A DNA stretch of 64,000 bases from Pontibacter liquoris (GCF_022758235.1 NZ_JALEBG010000001.1:2976001-3040000), one strand, 5' to 3'; counted from the first letter of the stretch, positions 1 through 8,917 are shown. The notes: generated by a model from the sequence alone, not told the origin. Numbers and translations are program-made.

Positions 1-552
1 CACTTCGACCCGGTGGCAAGTGCCACCCTGAACAAAAGTATAAAGCTGATCAATCAGCCTGCCGATGCGGAATATTTTCAGAAGGAAGGCTTTACCAAGG
101 CCGAAACCATACAGGAAAGCACCATTTGGAACGGCATCACCATCACCAGAACAGGGGGAGCACACGGCAGTGGCGAGATCCTGAAGCAAATGGGCACTGT
201 GTCCGGCTTCGTGCTACAAGCTACGGGGCAGCCTACCATCTACATTGTAGGCGACAGCATCTGGATAGACGAAGTGGCGCAGGCCCTCCAAAAGTATACA
301 CCGGATTACATTGTTGTTAACTCCGGCGGTGCAGCTTTCCCTGGTTTTGAAACAACGCCTATTCTGATGGAAGAGGAGCAAACCATGACGTTGCTACAAG
401 AGAGTGGAAAAGCTAAGGTTATAGCCGTGCACATGGAGGCCCTGGACCATTGCCGCACCACCAGAAGCTCGCTGCACCAGAAAGCAGCGGAAGCAGGTAT
501 TGCAAAAGATAAACTGGTGATTCCGCAGGATGGTGAAGTGGTAACGCTATAA
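1..552 (+). CDS. MBL-fold metal-dependent hydrolase, UlaG-like (5' truncated by window edge)
   Basis: The reading frame is open from base 1, so the true start lies outside the window. The first residues read HFDPVA, which matches the end of the H-x-H-x-D-H-F-D metal motif of UlaG-type metallo-beta-lactamase-fold hydrolases. The remaining about 180 residues show the typical alternation of strands (TIYIVGDS, PDYIVVNSGG) and a late metal-site histidine in AVHMEALDH. Family members are cytoplasmic Zn or Mn hydrolases with varied substrates, and the substrate here cannot be told. A hairpin terminator follows directly after the stop. The metal-binding N-terminal half is not visible, so activity cannot be judged. 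Confidence 0.75.
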   Translation, partial: HFDPVASATLNKSIKLINQPADAEYFQKEGFTKAETIQESTIWNGITITRTGGAHGSGEILKQMGTVSGFVLQATGQPTIYIVGDSIWIDEVAQALQKYTPDYIVVNSGGAAFPGFETTPILMEEEQTMTLLQESGKAKVIAVHMEALDHCRTTRSSLHQKAAEAGIAKDKLVIPQDGEVVTL

Positions 553-584
553 GCCGAGCCTTCCGTAACCAGGTATTCACACAA

Positions 585-618
585 AAACGCCACACAGCCT
601 GAACCCTGCGTGGCGTTT
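585..618 (+). terminator. Rho-independent terminator after the MBL hydrolase
   Basis: The 9-bp stem AAACGCCAC (585-593) pairs with GTGGCGTTT (610-618), with further pairing inside the loop. It is followed by TCTGCTTTTTT. It lies 33 nt downstream of the stop at 552. Confidence 0.75.
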
Positions 619-651
619 CTGCTTTTTTCCCTGCTATACTTTCTTGTATGG

Positions 652-725
652 CGGGCCCACCTGGAACTAAACCAGACACCTACTGATTAGTAGGCAGTTG
701 CACTAACTAAATGAGCTATGTGCCC
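652..725 (-). pseudogene. Decayed tRNA copy, paralogue of tRNA-Ile2/Met(CAT)
   Basis: On the minus strand these 74 nt align without gaps to the intact tRNA at 8782-8855. They share AGCTCATT, TAATCAGTAGGTG and CCAGGTGGGCCC. The copy is broken. The anticodon loop reads CTACTAA instead of CTCATAA. The TTCGA of the T loop has become TTTAG. Both the acceptor and the anticodon stem carry a mismatch. Sequence just upstream of the tRNA 5' end is also similar in the two places (GTGATTTGAGGTGCA here, TTGATTTGGGAGTGCA near 8889), so the duplicated block included flanking DNA. It is probably not a functional tRNA. Confidence 0.85.
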
Positions 726-793
726 CTTCCCTTTAAAGAAATTGCTTTCTGTGATTTGAGGTGCAGCGCTATTCAATTAGCTTGCTGTAATTT

Positions 794-1249
794 TCATTGT
801 AATTGCTCCTCGCGTTCAGAAGTCTTCTCCAGCAGCCATGCCGCAGCTGTTTCTTCATCATCAAATTCCTTGATTTCGAAATCTTTCTGAACTAACCCAT
901 GGAATTTAGCAAAGGAGCGCTTCCCATAGATTCCGGGGGCCTGCACATGTGCGTAGTACCGGAGGCCTAAGGCTTTGGCCTGTGGTACCCATTTCTTTAC
1001 AAGCCAGTTTACAGCTATCTCCCAGGGGCCGATCAATTCGCGGTTGCTATTCAGAAGCCCTGTGCAGGGCGTCTCTCGCAAAATAGCCAGCGTCTGGTTA
1101 CAGCCCATCATCACCGTTTCCAGCGACTGCAGACCAATCCAGTTAATGTTTATGTACGAGCCTCCGGGCACGCTTCTGGCTTCATAGAAAACGTATCCAT
1201 TTGCTTTCTTCAGTTCCTTGCTCTCAATAAATGGTCGTTGTTCGTTCAT
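794..1249 (-). CDS. STAS/SpoIIAA-like domain protein
   Basis: A cytoplasmic protein of about 151 residues with no signal peptide or membrane segment. The middle reads LLNSNRELIGPWEIAVNW, then a GLRYYAHVQAP strand and a C-terminal WLLEK helix. This is the pattern of small STAS/SEC14-like proteins common in Cytophagales, where N-x-G-x-W and an aromatic-rich strand recur. I chose the ATG at 1249 over the GTG at 1258 because a strong Shine-Dalgarno sequence (AGGAGGA, 1261-1267) would leave only 3 nt before the GTG. The gene is 68 nt downstream of the RsbQ-like gene on the same strand, so the two are probably co-transcribed. A regulatory role is inferred from that context only. Confidence 0.6.
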   Translation of the reverse strand: MNEQRPFIESKELKKANGYVFYEARSVPGGSYININWIGLQSLETVMMGCNQTLAILRETPCTGLLNSNRELIGPWEIAVNWLVKKWVPQAKALGLRYYAHVQAPGIYGKRSFAKFHGLVQKDFEIKEFDDEETAAAWLLEKTSEREEQLQ

Positions 1250-1260
1250 GTCAAACACAC

Positions 1261-1267
1261 TCCTCCT
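1261..1267 (-). promoter_or_regulatory. Strong Shine-Dalgarno sequence for the STAS-like gene
   Basis: The minus strand reads AGGAGGA 11 nt before ATG 1249. Bacteroidota rarely use canonical SD sequences, so this one is unusual and it decides the start. Confidence 0.55.
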
Positions 1268-1317
1268 AAAGCTGGTAACCTGTTTAGGGTCGTACGAAGG
1301 CCAGGACGGTTTTTAGT

Positions 1318-2106
1318 TTATACAAAGCTTCTCATCGCTGCAATGGTCTCTTGTGGCGCGCTCAGGTTCGGGCAGTGCCCTGTTGCCTCCAGCACCACCA
1401 GCTTGCTTCCCTGTATCTGCTGATGCGTATACTCTCCTACGCATAAAGGCGCAATAGCGTCGTCAGAACACTGCAAAATCAATGTATTAATTTTCACTAA
1501 CGGCAACTGCTTCCGGTTGTCTGAAAGAAAGGTTAGACGGGCAAAGTCGCGGGCAATTTTTTCGTTGCTCCTACAGAAGCTTCCTGACAGCTCCTGGCCT
1601 AGTTCCGGCCTGTCCGGATTGCCCATGATCACGGGGGCCATCGTTTCAGACCAGCCCAGGTAGTCGCCTTCCAGCGCGCCAAGCAAGTTATCAATGTCTT
1701 CTCTTTTGAAACCACCCACATACGTACCATCATTGATAAAACAGGGCGAAGGACTGATCAGGACCAGTTTCGAAAATCGTTCCGGCTTCTTGACGGCAGC
1801 CAGTACCCCGATCATGGCACTAACCGAATGACCTACAAATATGACATCCTGCAGCTGCAGTTCCTGGCAAATTTCCAAAACATCAGCTGCATACGCCTCC
1901 AGCGAAGTATAATGTTCTGAAGTATATGTGGATGTATCTGAATTCCCAAAGCCGATATGATCGAAAAGGATGATCTTGTAATTCTCTTCAAAGGCAGGCG
2001 TTATGTAGCGCCACATGTTCTGGTCGCAGCCGTAGCCGTGTGCAAACAGCATTGGCCGATGGCCTTTTCCACTGATGGTGACATGATTTCTTTTAAGGGC
2101 GTTCAT
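1318..2106 (-). CDS. Alpha/beta hydrolase, RsbQ-like
   Basis: A 262-residue alpha/beta-hydrolase of the RsbQ/KAI2 type. The nucleophile elbow is GHSVS (Ser94), the acid is Asp215 or Asp216 in QCSDD, and the His is in ATGHCPN (His244). Spacing and length closely match Bacillus subtilis RsbQ (Ser96, Asp219, His247). An oxyanion HGYGCDQ motif lies near residue 23. RsbQ works with RsbP in the energy-stress branch of sigma-B control. No PAS-PP2C or sigma-factor gene is present here, but the next gene encodes a STAS-like protein, which makes a signalling role plausible. The C-terminus is ...SFV with stop context GTATAA. Confidence 0.8.
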   Translation of the reverse strand: MNALKRNHVTISGKGHRPMLFAHGYGCDQNMWRYITPAFEENYKIILFDHIGFGNSDTSTYTSEHYTSLEAYAADVLEICQELQLQDVIFVGHSVSAMIGVLAAVKKPERFSKLVLISPSPCFINDGTYVGGFKREDIDNLLGALEGDYLGWSETMAPVIMGNPDRPELGQELSGSFCRSNEKIARDFARLTFLSDNRKQLPLVKINTLILQCSDDAIAPLCVGEYTHQQIQGSKLVVLEATGHCPNLSAPQETIAAMRSFV

Positions 2107-2928
2107 GGGTTATTCTGTTTTTATGAATGGGTAGCTGGCGTGTATTATTGCTACACTTCCTGTGTGTTACGCTTCCGGAGAATAACTGCGTTAAAAGCCT
2201 TTAGATCTGTTCAGCGCCTGGAAATCAGGGCCGGGCATGCTGATCAGGGCAAGCAGCTAGTCGTTCAATGCACAAGTATAAGCACTTGCGCGCCTGTTCG
2301 AAAGTTAGTTTGAGTTAGTTAACCGCTGCTGTTTACATAGCTTTAAGCCTTGCGTGCAGCTGCCGCTATTCTTAAAACACGCTGCCAAACGCATTTTCTT
2401 TTCTCTTGGTATATGGAAGAACACAGCAATACCCATACTATGATTTTCGGATTAAAGTTTATCCCGCCACCCTTCCGCATAGAACACCTGCTCCGAACAG
2501 GCCCCGTATCCGAATCCAATGCTCACAGGTATAAAAGCAGAACAAGCACTGCCTTGGTTTCATTAACGTGCTAAGCCAGGTAAACCAGGTACTAAGAGGT
2601 ATGGCAAAAGAGGAAAACGTTTAGTAACCCAGGAGAGCTTTATTGGGTCCGGGGAAGGATACCAGTGCACGGTTATACTTCTATAAAGTAAAGATCGAGG
2701 GAAGCATCCTGCCAGGATAATCAGTTACGCCATTTTCTGTTTTATAAGATCCAAATTTCAGGCAACTGAGGTCGCAAAAAAGGTCACCTTTGCCCGGGTT
2801 GCGATCCATTGGATTGCTCCTGGTAAAGATGACCTTATTTCGAGGCGATTTGCTCTTTCGTAATTAAAGCAGCACGTTAAACTTAACTGCCAGCATTCAC
2901 CCGTAAAGGGTGCTAACAATCTTGTGCC
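2107..2928. other. 822-bp intergenic region
   Basis: No convincing gene, RNA or terminator was found. Short frames here have no signal peptide, no recognisable motif and no conserved start context. The octamer AAGTATAA occurs at 2274-2281 and a TTATACTT near 2673. The region separates the divergent RsbQ-like gene from the 3' end of copA. Confidence 0.5.
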
Positions 2929-5343
2929 TTACTTCTTCCATTTCAGGCGTAAGCTGTTGCTCACCACGCTCACGCTACTGAGTGCCATAGCCGCACCAGC
3001 AATCATGGGGTTTAAGAGGAAGCCGTTTACCGGGTATAAAATGCCTGCCGCAATCGGAATACCGATCACATTATAAATAAACGCCCAGAAAAGGTTCTGT
3101 TTGATCGTGGCAACTGTTTGTTTTGATAAACGGATGGCCTGCGGTATTTTGGTCAGGTCTGACGAGATGATCGTCATTTTAGCGACATCCATGGCGATAT
3201 CGCTGCCTTTGCCCATGGCTATGCTCACATCAGCGGTGGCCAGCGCGGTGCTGTCGTTGATTCCGTCGCCCACCATCGCAACTGTTTTACCCTGCTTTTG
3301 CAGTTCCTTTACAAAATCTGCTTTGTGCTGCGGTAATACTTCTGCTTTGTAGTGTTGCAAACCCGTTTGTTCAGCTATGGCCTTTGCAGTTGCCTCGTTA
3401 TCTCCTGTGAGCATATACAGCGCAATGCCCGCATCCTGTAGTTGCCTGATGGCTGCCACAGAGCTTTCCTTTATCTTGTCTGAAATAGCCAGCACCGACA
3501 GGGCTTTTGTGCTATCGGCAAACCAGATCACCGTTTTGGACAGCCTGCTCCACTCATCTGCCTGCAGTTGCAGTTCCTTGTCTATGGCAACGTTGTTCTC
3601 AGCCAGCAACTTTTTGTTCCCCACCAGGTATGTTTCGCCGTTCTGTATAGCTTTAACACCTTTGCCGGTAATACTTTCAAAGTATGAGAACGAAGTAGTT
3701 TGTGTTCCTTCCAGGTGCTTGACTACGGCCTCTGCCAGCGGGTGCTCGGACTGCTTTTCAATGCTGAAAAGGATGGGGCTGGCTGCGTCATCATTCCCCA
3801 GCCATTTAATGCCGGTTACCTCGGGCTTGCCTTCCGTAATGGTACCGGTTTTGTCCAGCACAATGGCGTTTACTTTTTTTGCCAGTTCCAGGCTTTCGGC
3901 ATCTTTGATCAAAATGCCGCTTTCGGCACCTTTGCCTACTCCTACCATAATGGCCGTAGGAGTAGCCAGGCCAAGCGCACAAGGGCAAGCAATCACCAGC
4001 ACCGTAACGGCAGCTAACAGGCCCTGTACCACCCCATTATCTCCGCCTAGGATTAACCATAAGATAAAGGTAAGTATCGCAATGCCCATGACCACCGGCA
4101 CGAAAATACCTGCAATCTTATCGACAAGTTTCTGAACCGGTGCTTTGCTGCCCTGCGCATCCTGTACCATTTTGATGATATGGGCCAGCATGGTTTCTTT
4201 CCCGACTTTAACGGCTTTGAACTGGAAACTGCCTTTCTGGTTTATTGTCCCGGCAAAAACCTTTTCGTTTTCCGTCTTCAGCACCGGAACCGGCTCACCG
4301 CTCAGCATACTTTCATCCACATAGGAGTTGCCGGAAGTCACCATGCCGTCCACAGCGATCTTTTCACCGGGCTTCACCAGGATGATATCTCCTGCTGTCA
4401 CATCTTCTATAGCGACCTGCTTTTCATTGCCGTCAGCTGCTATCACAGTTACCGTTTTCGGCTGTAGGCCCATCAGTTTTTTAATGGCGGAAGAGGTGTT
4501 GCCTTTGGCTTTCTCTTCCAGTAATTTACCCAGCAGGATGAACGCAATTACAACCGCTGCCGCCTCAAAATAGACGTGTGCATGCAGGCCTCTTTGGTGC
4601 CAGAAACCAGGGTAAAGCATATTGAACACGCTGAACACATAGGCGATACCTGTACTGAGGGCCACCAGCGTATCCATGTTGGCGGAGCGGTGTTTGGCCT
4701 GTTTCCAGGCGTTAACGAAAAAGTCTTTGCCCAGCCAAAGCACCACCGGGGTAGAGAAAAACCACATGATCTGGTTGGCATAAGGGATTTTCATGAAGAA
4801 CATGCCGATGGCTACCACGGGAAGTGACAGCAGCACCGCCAGGATGGTTTTCTTCCTTAACTGCTGGAATTTTTTCTGGTGTATCGCCTCCAGGGTTTCC
4901 TGCTGGGTGGACTCATCTTCCACCAACAGGTCGTACCCCACGGATTGTAAAGCCTTTTGCAGCTTGCCGGCATCCGTCATGTTGGGCAAATACTCCACAG
5001 CAAGGTTGCCTGTCGCAAAGTTCACGGAAGCAGCAACCACGCCTTCGGTAGCCTTGGCAATGCTTTCCGCACTACTGGCGCAGGAGGCACACGTCATCCC
5101 CAATACAGGAAAAGAATTTTTTACGGTAGGAACACCGTAACCCAGATCCTTGATCGCTTTCACCGCATCCGCTACCACTTCGGGATCATTGACCGTTATA
5201 GCGGCTCTGTGATTATTCAGCTCCACCCGATGGCTTTCTATGCCTTTCACGTGTGCCAGCCCTTTATCTACGATCAAGGCGCAGTGTTCGCTTTCGACAT
5301 CTTCCAGCGGAAGATAGATCGTTTCGTTATTATCTGTTGCCAT
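2929..5343 (-). CDS. copA: Copper-exporting P1B-type ATPase CopA
   Basis: An 804-residue heavy-metal ATPase. It begins with a degenerate first HMA-like domain (about 10-75) that has no CxxC. A full HMA domain follows with GMTCASC (Cys85, Cys88). Then come the transmembrane part, the ion-binding CPC (about residue 453), the phosphorylation site DKTGT (about 496), a nucleotide-domain HP dipeptide (EHPLAEAVV), the hinge GDGIND (about 695), and C-terminal YN and M-x-x-S-S helices. CPC with YN and MxxSS marks the Cu(I) subtype that exports Cu+ from the cytoplasm. A TAACTTTG box precedes the start. A SCO protein and a cytochrome c 30 kb away suggest active copper handling, although these genes are not linked. 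Confidence 0.95.
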   Translation of the reverse strand: MATDNNETIYLPLEDVESEHCALIVDKGLAHVKGIESHRVELNNHRAAITVNDPEVVADAVKAIKDLGYGVPTVKNSFPVLGMTCASCASSAESIAKATEGVVAASVNFATGNLAVEYLPNMTDAGKLQKALQSVGYDLLVEDESTQQETLEAIHQKKFQQLRKKTILAVLLSLPVVAIGMFFMKIPYANQIMWFFSTPVVLWLGKDFFVNAWKQAKHRSANMDTLVALSTGIAYVFSVFNMLYPGFWHQRGLHAHVYFEAAAVVIAFILLGKLLEEKAKGNTSSAIKKLMGLQPKTVTVIAADGNEKQVAIEDVTAGDIILVKPGEKIAVDGMVTSGNSYVDESMLSGEPVPVLKTENEKVFAGTINQKGSFQFKAVKVGKETMLAHIIKMVQDAQGSKAPVQKLVDKIAGIFVPVVMGIAILTFILWLILGGDNGVVQGLLAAVTVLVIACPCALGLATPTAIMVGVGKGAESGILIKDAESLELAKKVNAIVLDKTGTITEGKPEVTGIKWLGNDDAASPILFSIEKQSEHPLAEAVVKHLEGTQTTSFSYFESITGKGVKAIQNGETYLVGNKKLLAENNVAIDKELQLQADEWSRLSKTVIWFADSTKALSVLAISDKIKESSVAAIRQLQDAGIALYMLTGDNEATAKAIAEQTGLQHYKAEVLPQHKADFVKELQKQGKTVAMVGDGINDSTALATADVSIAMGKGSDIAMDVAKMTIISSDLTKIPQAIRLSKQTVATIKQNLFWAFIYNVIGIPIAAGILYPVNGFLLNPMIAGAAMALSSVSVVSNSLRLKWKK

Positions 5344-5365
5344 ACTAGTTTCAATCTTTAGTATG

Positions 5366-5373
5366 CAAAGTTA
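5366..5373 (-). promoter_or_regulatory. Promoter -7 box for copA
   Basis: The minus strand reads TAACTTTG, matching the Bacteroidota TAnnTTTG consensus, 22 nt before the copA ATG. No clear -33 TTTG is seen at the usual spacing. Confidence 0.55.
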
Positions 5374-5709
5374 CCAACAAGCATTGCGTAGTGTATTACG
5401 TTATTCCGGATTTGAGTTGTAAGATTTACACTTTATCCAACGGCTTCCCGTTTCTTGCCCGATGCGCCGCAAGGTTTGTGCGTGAGCACCGTCTCTATTG
5501 CATGGGTTGCAAAGGTATAAGGCCCTCATGAATAGGGAGGTGCCATAAAAACAAGGGCATGTGTTGAAGTATAAACCTGCTGGTGTTGCATGAACCGCGC
5601 AATTTCCGTTGCTGCCAGCACCACCTGTTGTCAGGCCTGCCTAGTTTCCCGGCTCTCCCCAAGCTGTACTTTATACTTTGTGCCGAAGCAGGTCTTCCGA
5701 TCGGATCGT
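5374..5709. other. Intergenic region between copA and the FMN reductase
   Basis: No supported gene or RNA. It is the upstream region of copA on one side and the 3' flank of the reductase on the other. It holds AAGTATAAA near 5569 and a TTTATACTTTG near 5669, both instances of the abundant octamer family. Confidence 0.4.
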
Positions 5710-6372
5710 TTATTCTACCCGTTCCGTTTCCTTCGACGTTTGTTCTCCCAAAAACTCTACCCAGGCCTTTTTCATACAAGGATAGTGTTTGGAGGCTTCC
5801 ACCAGGCTCATGAAACTGACCAGGTTATCTTCAAACCTTTTTGCCAGCGTTTGCTCTTTCAGACCGCCTTTCTCATCAAAAGCCTGATGCGCCATGGCCA
5901 AAGAAAACATATCCGGGTATACCCGTGTGCCGAGGTGCTCCAGCGGAATTCGTAAAGACCACAGGCCGCGGTTGCCGCCGGCCATGGAAGGCGAAGCAGA
6001 CATTAACAAAGCGTGGTGTTGATGAAAGGGCTGCGGACGGAAACGGGAAACCCAGTCGATCGTGTTTTTCAGGACACCCGGCATAGAGCCGTTATACTCG
6101 GGCGAAGCGATGATAAAAGCATCGTTCGCCAGAATGCGTTTGCGAAACGCTTCGGCACCTTCAGGGTGATAGTTATCCACCTCCAGATCCTGGTTGAACG
6201 ACGGGCAATCAAACTCGTCCATACTTGCCAAATCGACGGTGCCGCCATTTTTCTGTACAACCTGAGCTGCCAGTTTTGCCAACCTGGTATTGAGTGAATC
6301 CTTTCGCAGGGATGCTGAAAAAATAAGAAAGCTTGTTTGTCCCTGTCCGTTATCTCTTTGTTGCTCTTCCAT
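5710..6372 (-). CDS. NAD(P)H-dependent FMN reductase (flavodoxin-like fold)
   Basis: 220 residues. The N-terminal strand and phosphate-binding loop read FSASLRKDSLNTRLA (about 19-33), followed by the flavin-contacting SPEYNGSMPGVLKNTIDW (about 110-127). Both are signatures of the NADPH-dependent FMN reductase/ArsH/YieF family. These soluble enzymes reduce FMN, quinones, chromate or azo dyes; which of these applies cannot be told. The charged Gln-rich N-terminus (EEQQRDNGQGQ) and the C-terminal ERVE tail look like unstructured extensions. The gene appears monocistronic, transcribed toward copA with a 366-bp gap. Confidence 0.85.
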   Translation of the reverse strand: MEEQQRDNGQGQTSFLIFSASLRKDSLNTRLAKLAAQVVQKNGGTVDLASMDEFDCPSFNQDLEVDNYHPEGAEAFRKRILANDAFIIASPEYNGSMPGVLKNTIDWVSRFRPQPFHQHHALLMSASPSMAGGNRGLWSLRIPLEHLGTRVYPDMFSLAMAHQAFDEKGGLKEQTLAKRFEDNLVSFMSLVEASKHYPCMKKAWVEFLGEQTSKETERVE

Positions 6373-6730
6373 TAGAAATCTTTTAGAATCGTGCTTATTT
6401 ATGGGGATGTCTTTTTGAGTCCCAAACCCCTCTACCGATTACGTATTATACTTAGCTGATGGCCGTGTAGTAGCTGAAGTTTGGCCGGGCAACAACCTTC
6501 TGGAGGCAAAAAGAGGCAACTGGTTCTGTATAGCCTGAGGGCCTCCGTGCCAAACCCCAAGCCGCACTTGAGCCATGGTTTGTGCCCTTTTTACCTTAAA
6601 CCCCCGGCTACACGCATCCCGTATACCCTTGTTAAAAGCTGTTATACAAAATCACGATCATCCGGGTGTGGGCTTGCGCATGGAACAGAGCTTAAAAGCC
6701 GCCACCTGACGCTATACTTAACTACTTCTT
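6373..6730. other. Divergent intergenic region (FMN reductase / MscS)
   Basis: 358 bp between two divergent genes, so it should hold both promoters, but I see no convincing TAnnTTTG box. ATTATACTTAGC and GCTATACTTAAC (about 6447 and 6713) are octamer-family words; the latter lies just before the MscS start. Confidence 0.4.
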
Positions 6731-8452
6731 ATGGTTTTCACAAAGCCTGCGCTCCCCCTTACACCCTTCCTGAAAAAGCAATTTTATACTTCCCGGCTCC
6801 TTTTCCTGCTTTGCACCTGCTGGTTGCTGGCCAGTATACCCGCTTCGGTACAGGCCCAGGAACAAACCGCTGACACCGCCGAAAAAGCCCTGGAAGTGCT
6901 TCAACCCAACTGGTCCCCTGATTCGCTGGGCAGGCGAAGCCCACGAGGAACGGTAGATGGTTTCCTGGAGGCCGTTGCCGATGAGAACTACCAACGGGCC
7001 GCTTTATACCTGCACTTAGACACCACGCTGCAGGAACACCAGGATGGCGCCCGGCTGGCCCGGGGCCTGCAACTCCTGCTGGACCAAGGGGGAAGTATCA
7101 TTCCGCTTTCTTTCCTGAGCAACGAACCGGAAGGGCGTACAGACGATAACCTGGGGCCAACCCTGGATCGCGTGGGGAAAGGGTCCATTAACGGGGAGTC
7201 ATTCGATGTTTTTGTAGAGAGAACGGAGGCTGCTGACGGGGCTCCAATCTGGCTTTTTTCCTCCCAAACCATCCAGCGTATTCCGGTACATACAGCAGTA
7301 GCCGCAGCGCCCATTGCCAACAAAGTTTTGCCTTCGGTGCTGGAAGAAAACAAGTGGGGCGGCGTACCCGTAGGCCACTGGCTCGGCATGCTGGTGTTAG
7401 CCGTGCTGGCGTATGCACTTGCCTGGATCATTACCTGGGCCTTAACCCGTACGATCCGCTATGTCTGGCACAAATCCCGGAAAGACCCGACAGCAGGTAT
7501 AGTAGAAGCGTTTGCGCTGCCCATACGGCTTTACCTGGCCACGTGGATCCTGGTGGTTACAAGTCAGAAGATCGGTATTTCCATCATCGTGCGGCAACGG
7601 TTCAGCGAGCTGACCATCATCGTGGGGCTAGTGGCGTTGCTGCTCCTGCTCTGGCAGCTCGTGGACGTGATCAGCCGTTTCAGTGAGCGGCAACTGGTCC
7701 GCCGGGGGAATGTATCGGGGGTATCGGTGGTGCTTTTCCTGCGCCGTGGGGCCAAGGTGGGCCTGATTGTGATCGGGGTGATCTCCATACTTGCCACCCT
7801 GGGCGTGGATGTGACAGCCGGCCTTGCGGCGCTGGGCATCGGTGGTATTGCGCTGGCGCTGGGAGCACAGAAAACGGTCGAAAACTTTGTGGGCAGCGTT
7901 ACCCTGATCGCTGACCAGCCTATCCGCATCGGAGACTACTGCAAGGTGGGGGAAACAAGCGGCACAGTAGAGCAGATCGGCATGCGATCTACGCGCATCC
8001 GCACCAACCAACGCACTGTGGTTACGATCCCCAACGGCGATTTCTCTTCACAGCGCATCGAGAACTTCGCGCCGCGCGACCGCTTCTGGTTTAACCCGAT
8101 CCTCCGGCTGCGCTACGATACAACACCTGCCCAGATCCGTTCGCTTCTGAAAGCCCTGCGTGCCCTCCTGGTGGCACATCCCAAAGTAGACGACAGCACG
8201 GCACGGGTGCGCATGATCGAGATCGGGAAAGATTCGTTGAACATCGAATTGTATGCCTATGTCCAGACAACGGATAACAACGAGTACCTGGAAATACAGG
8301 AATCGTTGTTTCTGGATATGATGGATGCGGTGGAAGCATGCGGTTCCGGGCTTGCCTTGCCTTCCCAGTCCCTGTACCTGGCGCGCGACAACCCTGCATC
8401 AAACGGCCAAGCCCTCGGCAGGGAAAGGCAAGCAGAAACAGGCAACGACTAA
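6731..8452 (+). CDS. Mechanosensitive ion channel, MscS family, with periplasmic N-terminal domain
   Basis: 573 residues. A signal peptide (about 1-43, ending SVQAQ) is followed by a periplasmic domain of about 160 residues (RGTVDGFLEAVADENYQRAALYL...). Transmembrane helices follow around 215-235, 265-285, 295-312 and 340-358. The pore helix and beta domain come next: LGIGGIALALGAQKTVENF (about 369-388) and then IRIGDYCKVGETSGTVEQIGMRSTRIRT. This A/G-rich helix and the IGD-x-C/V-x-V turn define MscS channels, which open under membrane tension to release osmolytes. The extra exported domain is typical of larger MscS homologues. The start is the ATG giving a positively charged signal peptide. 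Confidence 0.92.
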   Translation: MVFTKPALPLTPFLKKQFYTSRLLFLLCTCWLLASIPASVQAQEQTADTAEKALEVLQPNWSPDSLGRRSPRGTVDGFLEAVADENYQRAALYLHLDTTLQEHQDGARLARGLQLLLDQGGSIIPLSFLSNEPEGRTDDNLGPTLDRVGKGSINGESFDVFVERTEAADGAPIWLFSSQTIQRIPVHTAVAAAPIANKVLPSVLEENKWGGVPVGHWLGMLVLAVLAYALAWIITWALTRTIRYVWHKSRKDPTAGIVEAFALPIRLYLATWILVVTSQKIGISIIVRQRFSELTIIVGLVALLLLLWQLVDVISRFSERQLVRRGNVSGVSVVLFLRRGAKVGLIVIGVISILATLGVDVTAGLAALGIGGIALALGAQKTVENFVGSVTLIADQPIRIGDYCKVGETSGTVEQIGMRSTRIRTNQRTVVTIPNGDFSSQRIENFAPRDRFWFNPILRLRYDTTPAQIRSLLKALRALLVAHPKVDDSTARVRMIEIGKDSLNIELYAYVQTTDNNEYLEIQESLFLDMMDAVEACGSGLALPSQSLYLARDNPASNGQALGRERQAETGND

Positions 8453-8731
8453 GTATAAATGCCGCCTAAACTCCTGCTGTCTGCCGTAGCCGATCGTTCT
8501 TTTGAAAGCATGTCTGAGTTCTGCTCTACACGTCAAATAAAAAGAAGGTTTACCGGGTTTTGCTGATGTAGTTATGGTTTGAGATAGGTTTGAAATTCCG
8601 AGGAGGTAGCAGCGTGTTTAGATAAAGCTAAAATTTTATCTATAACCAGAGGTGTGATGTTTTAGAAAAACCGCTCCCTTTTCTACCTCCCTCTTCAAAT
8701 AATGCTCCGGTTCTTTGCAAATGGTATGCAC

Positions 8732-8771
8732 ATAAAAAAAGCACTTACCAGATTGTGCTGTGTAAGTGCTT
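8732..8771 (-). terminator. Terminator for tRNA-Ile2/Met(CAT)
   Basis: On the minus strand the stem AAGCACTTAC (8771-8762) pairs with GTAAGTGCTT (8748-8739), followed by TTTTTAT. It lies 8 nt downstream of the tRNA 3' end. The stop side of the MscS gene faces it. Confidence 0.85.
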
Positions 8772-8778
8772 GATTATA

Positions 8779-8855
8779 TGGTGGGCCCACCTGGAATCGA
8801 ACCAGGCACCTACTGATTATGAGTCAGTTGCTCTAACCGAATGAGCTATAGGCCC
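8779..8855 (-). tRNA. tRNA with CAT anticodon, probably tRNA-Ile2 (lysidine type)
   Basis: On the minus strand a full cloverleaf can be drawn. Acceptor GGGCCTA pairs with TGGGCCC, the anticodon stem ACTGA/TCAGT carries the loop CTCATAA (anticodon CAT), and T arm CCTGG-TTCGATT-CCAGG is intact. The discriminator is A at 8782 and CCA is genomically encoded (8781-8779). It is not an initiator because it lacks the three G-C pairs in the anticodon stem. The GACTCATAATC anticodon arm resembles E. coli tRNA-Ile2 (k2CAU) more than elongator Met. Presence of tilS in the genome would be needed. Elongator tRNA-Met is the alternative. Confidence 0.9.
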
Positions 8856-8886
8856 GTTCCCGGGAGCGCGAAAGAAAAGCGCGTTC

Positions 8887-8917
8887 TTTGATTTGGGAGT
8901 GCAATTTTACATATTTG
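8887..8917 (+). promoter_or_regulatory. Promoter for the HAD/M50 gene pair
   Basis: TTTG at 8887-8890, a 19-bp spacer, then CATATTTG at 8910-8917, one mismatch from TAnnTTTG. It points toward the HAD gene. Because the box lies downstream of an in-frame TTG at 8893, it supports the later GTG start at 8953. Confidence 0.5.

Noticed and set aside
2350-2574. 74-codon open frame on the plus strand upstream of copA
   Set aside because: No signal peptide, motif or promoter; composition like the surrounding spacer.
2710-2866. Possible decayed gene end on the plus strand (reading ...VAKKVTFARVAIHW...)
   Set aside because: The stretch looks somewhat protein-like, but no family was recognised and it has no start, so a pseudogene call would be a guess.
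5495-5779. 94-codon minus-strand frame overlapping the FMN reductase end
   Set aside because: It overlaps a well-supported gene in another frame and has no recognisable sequence.
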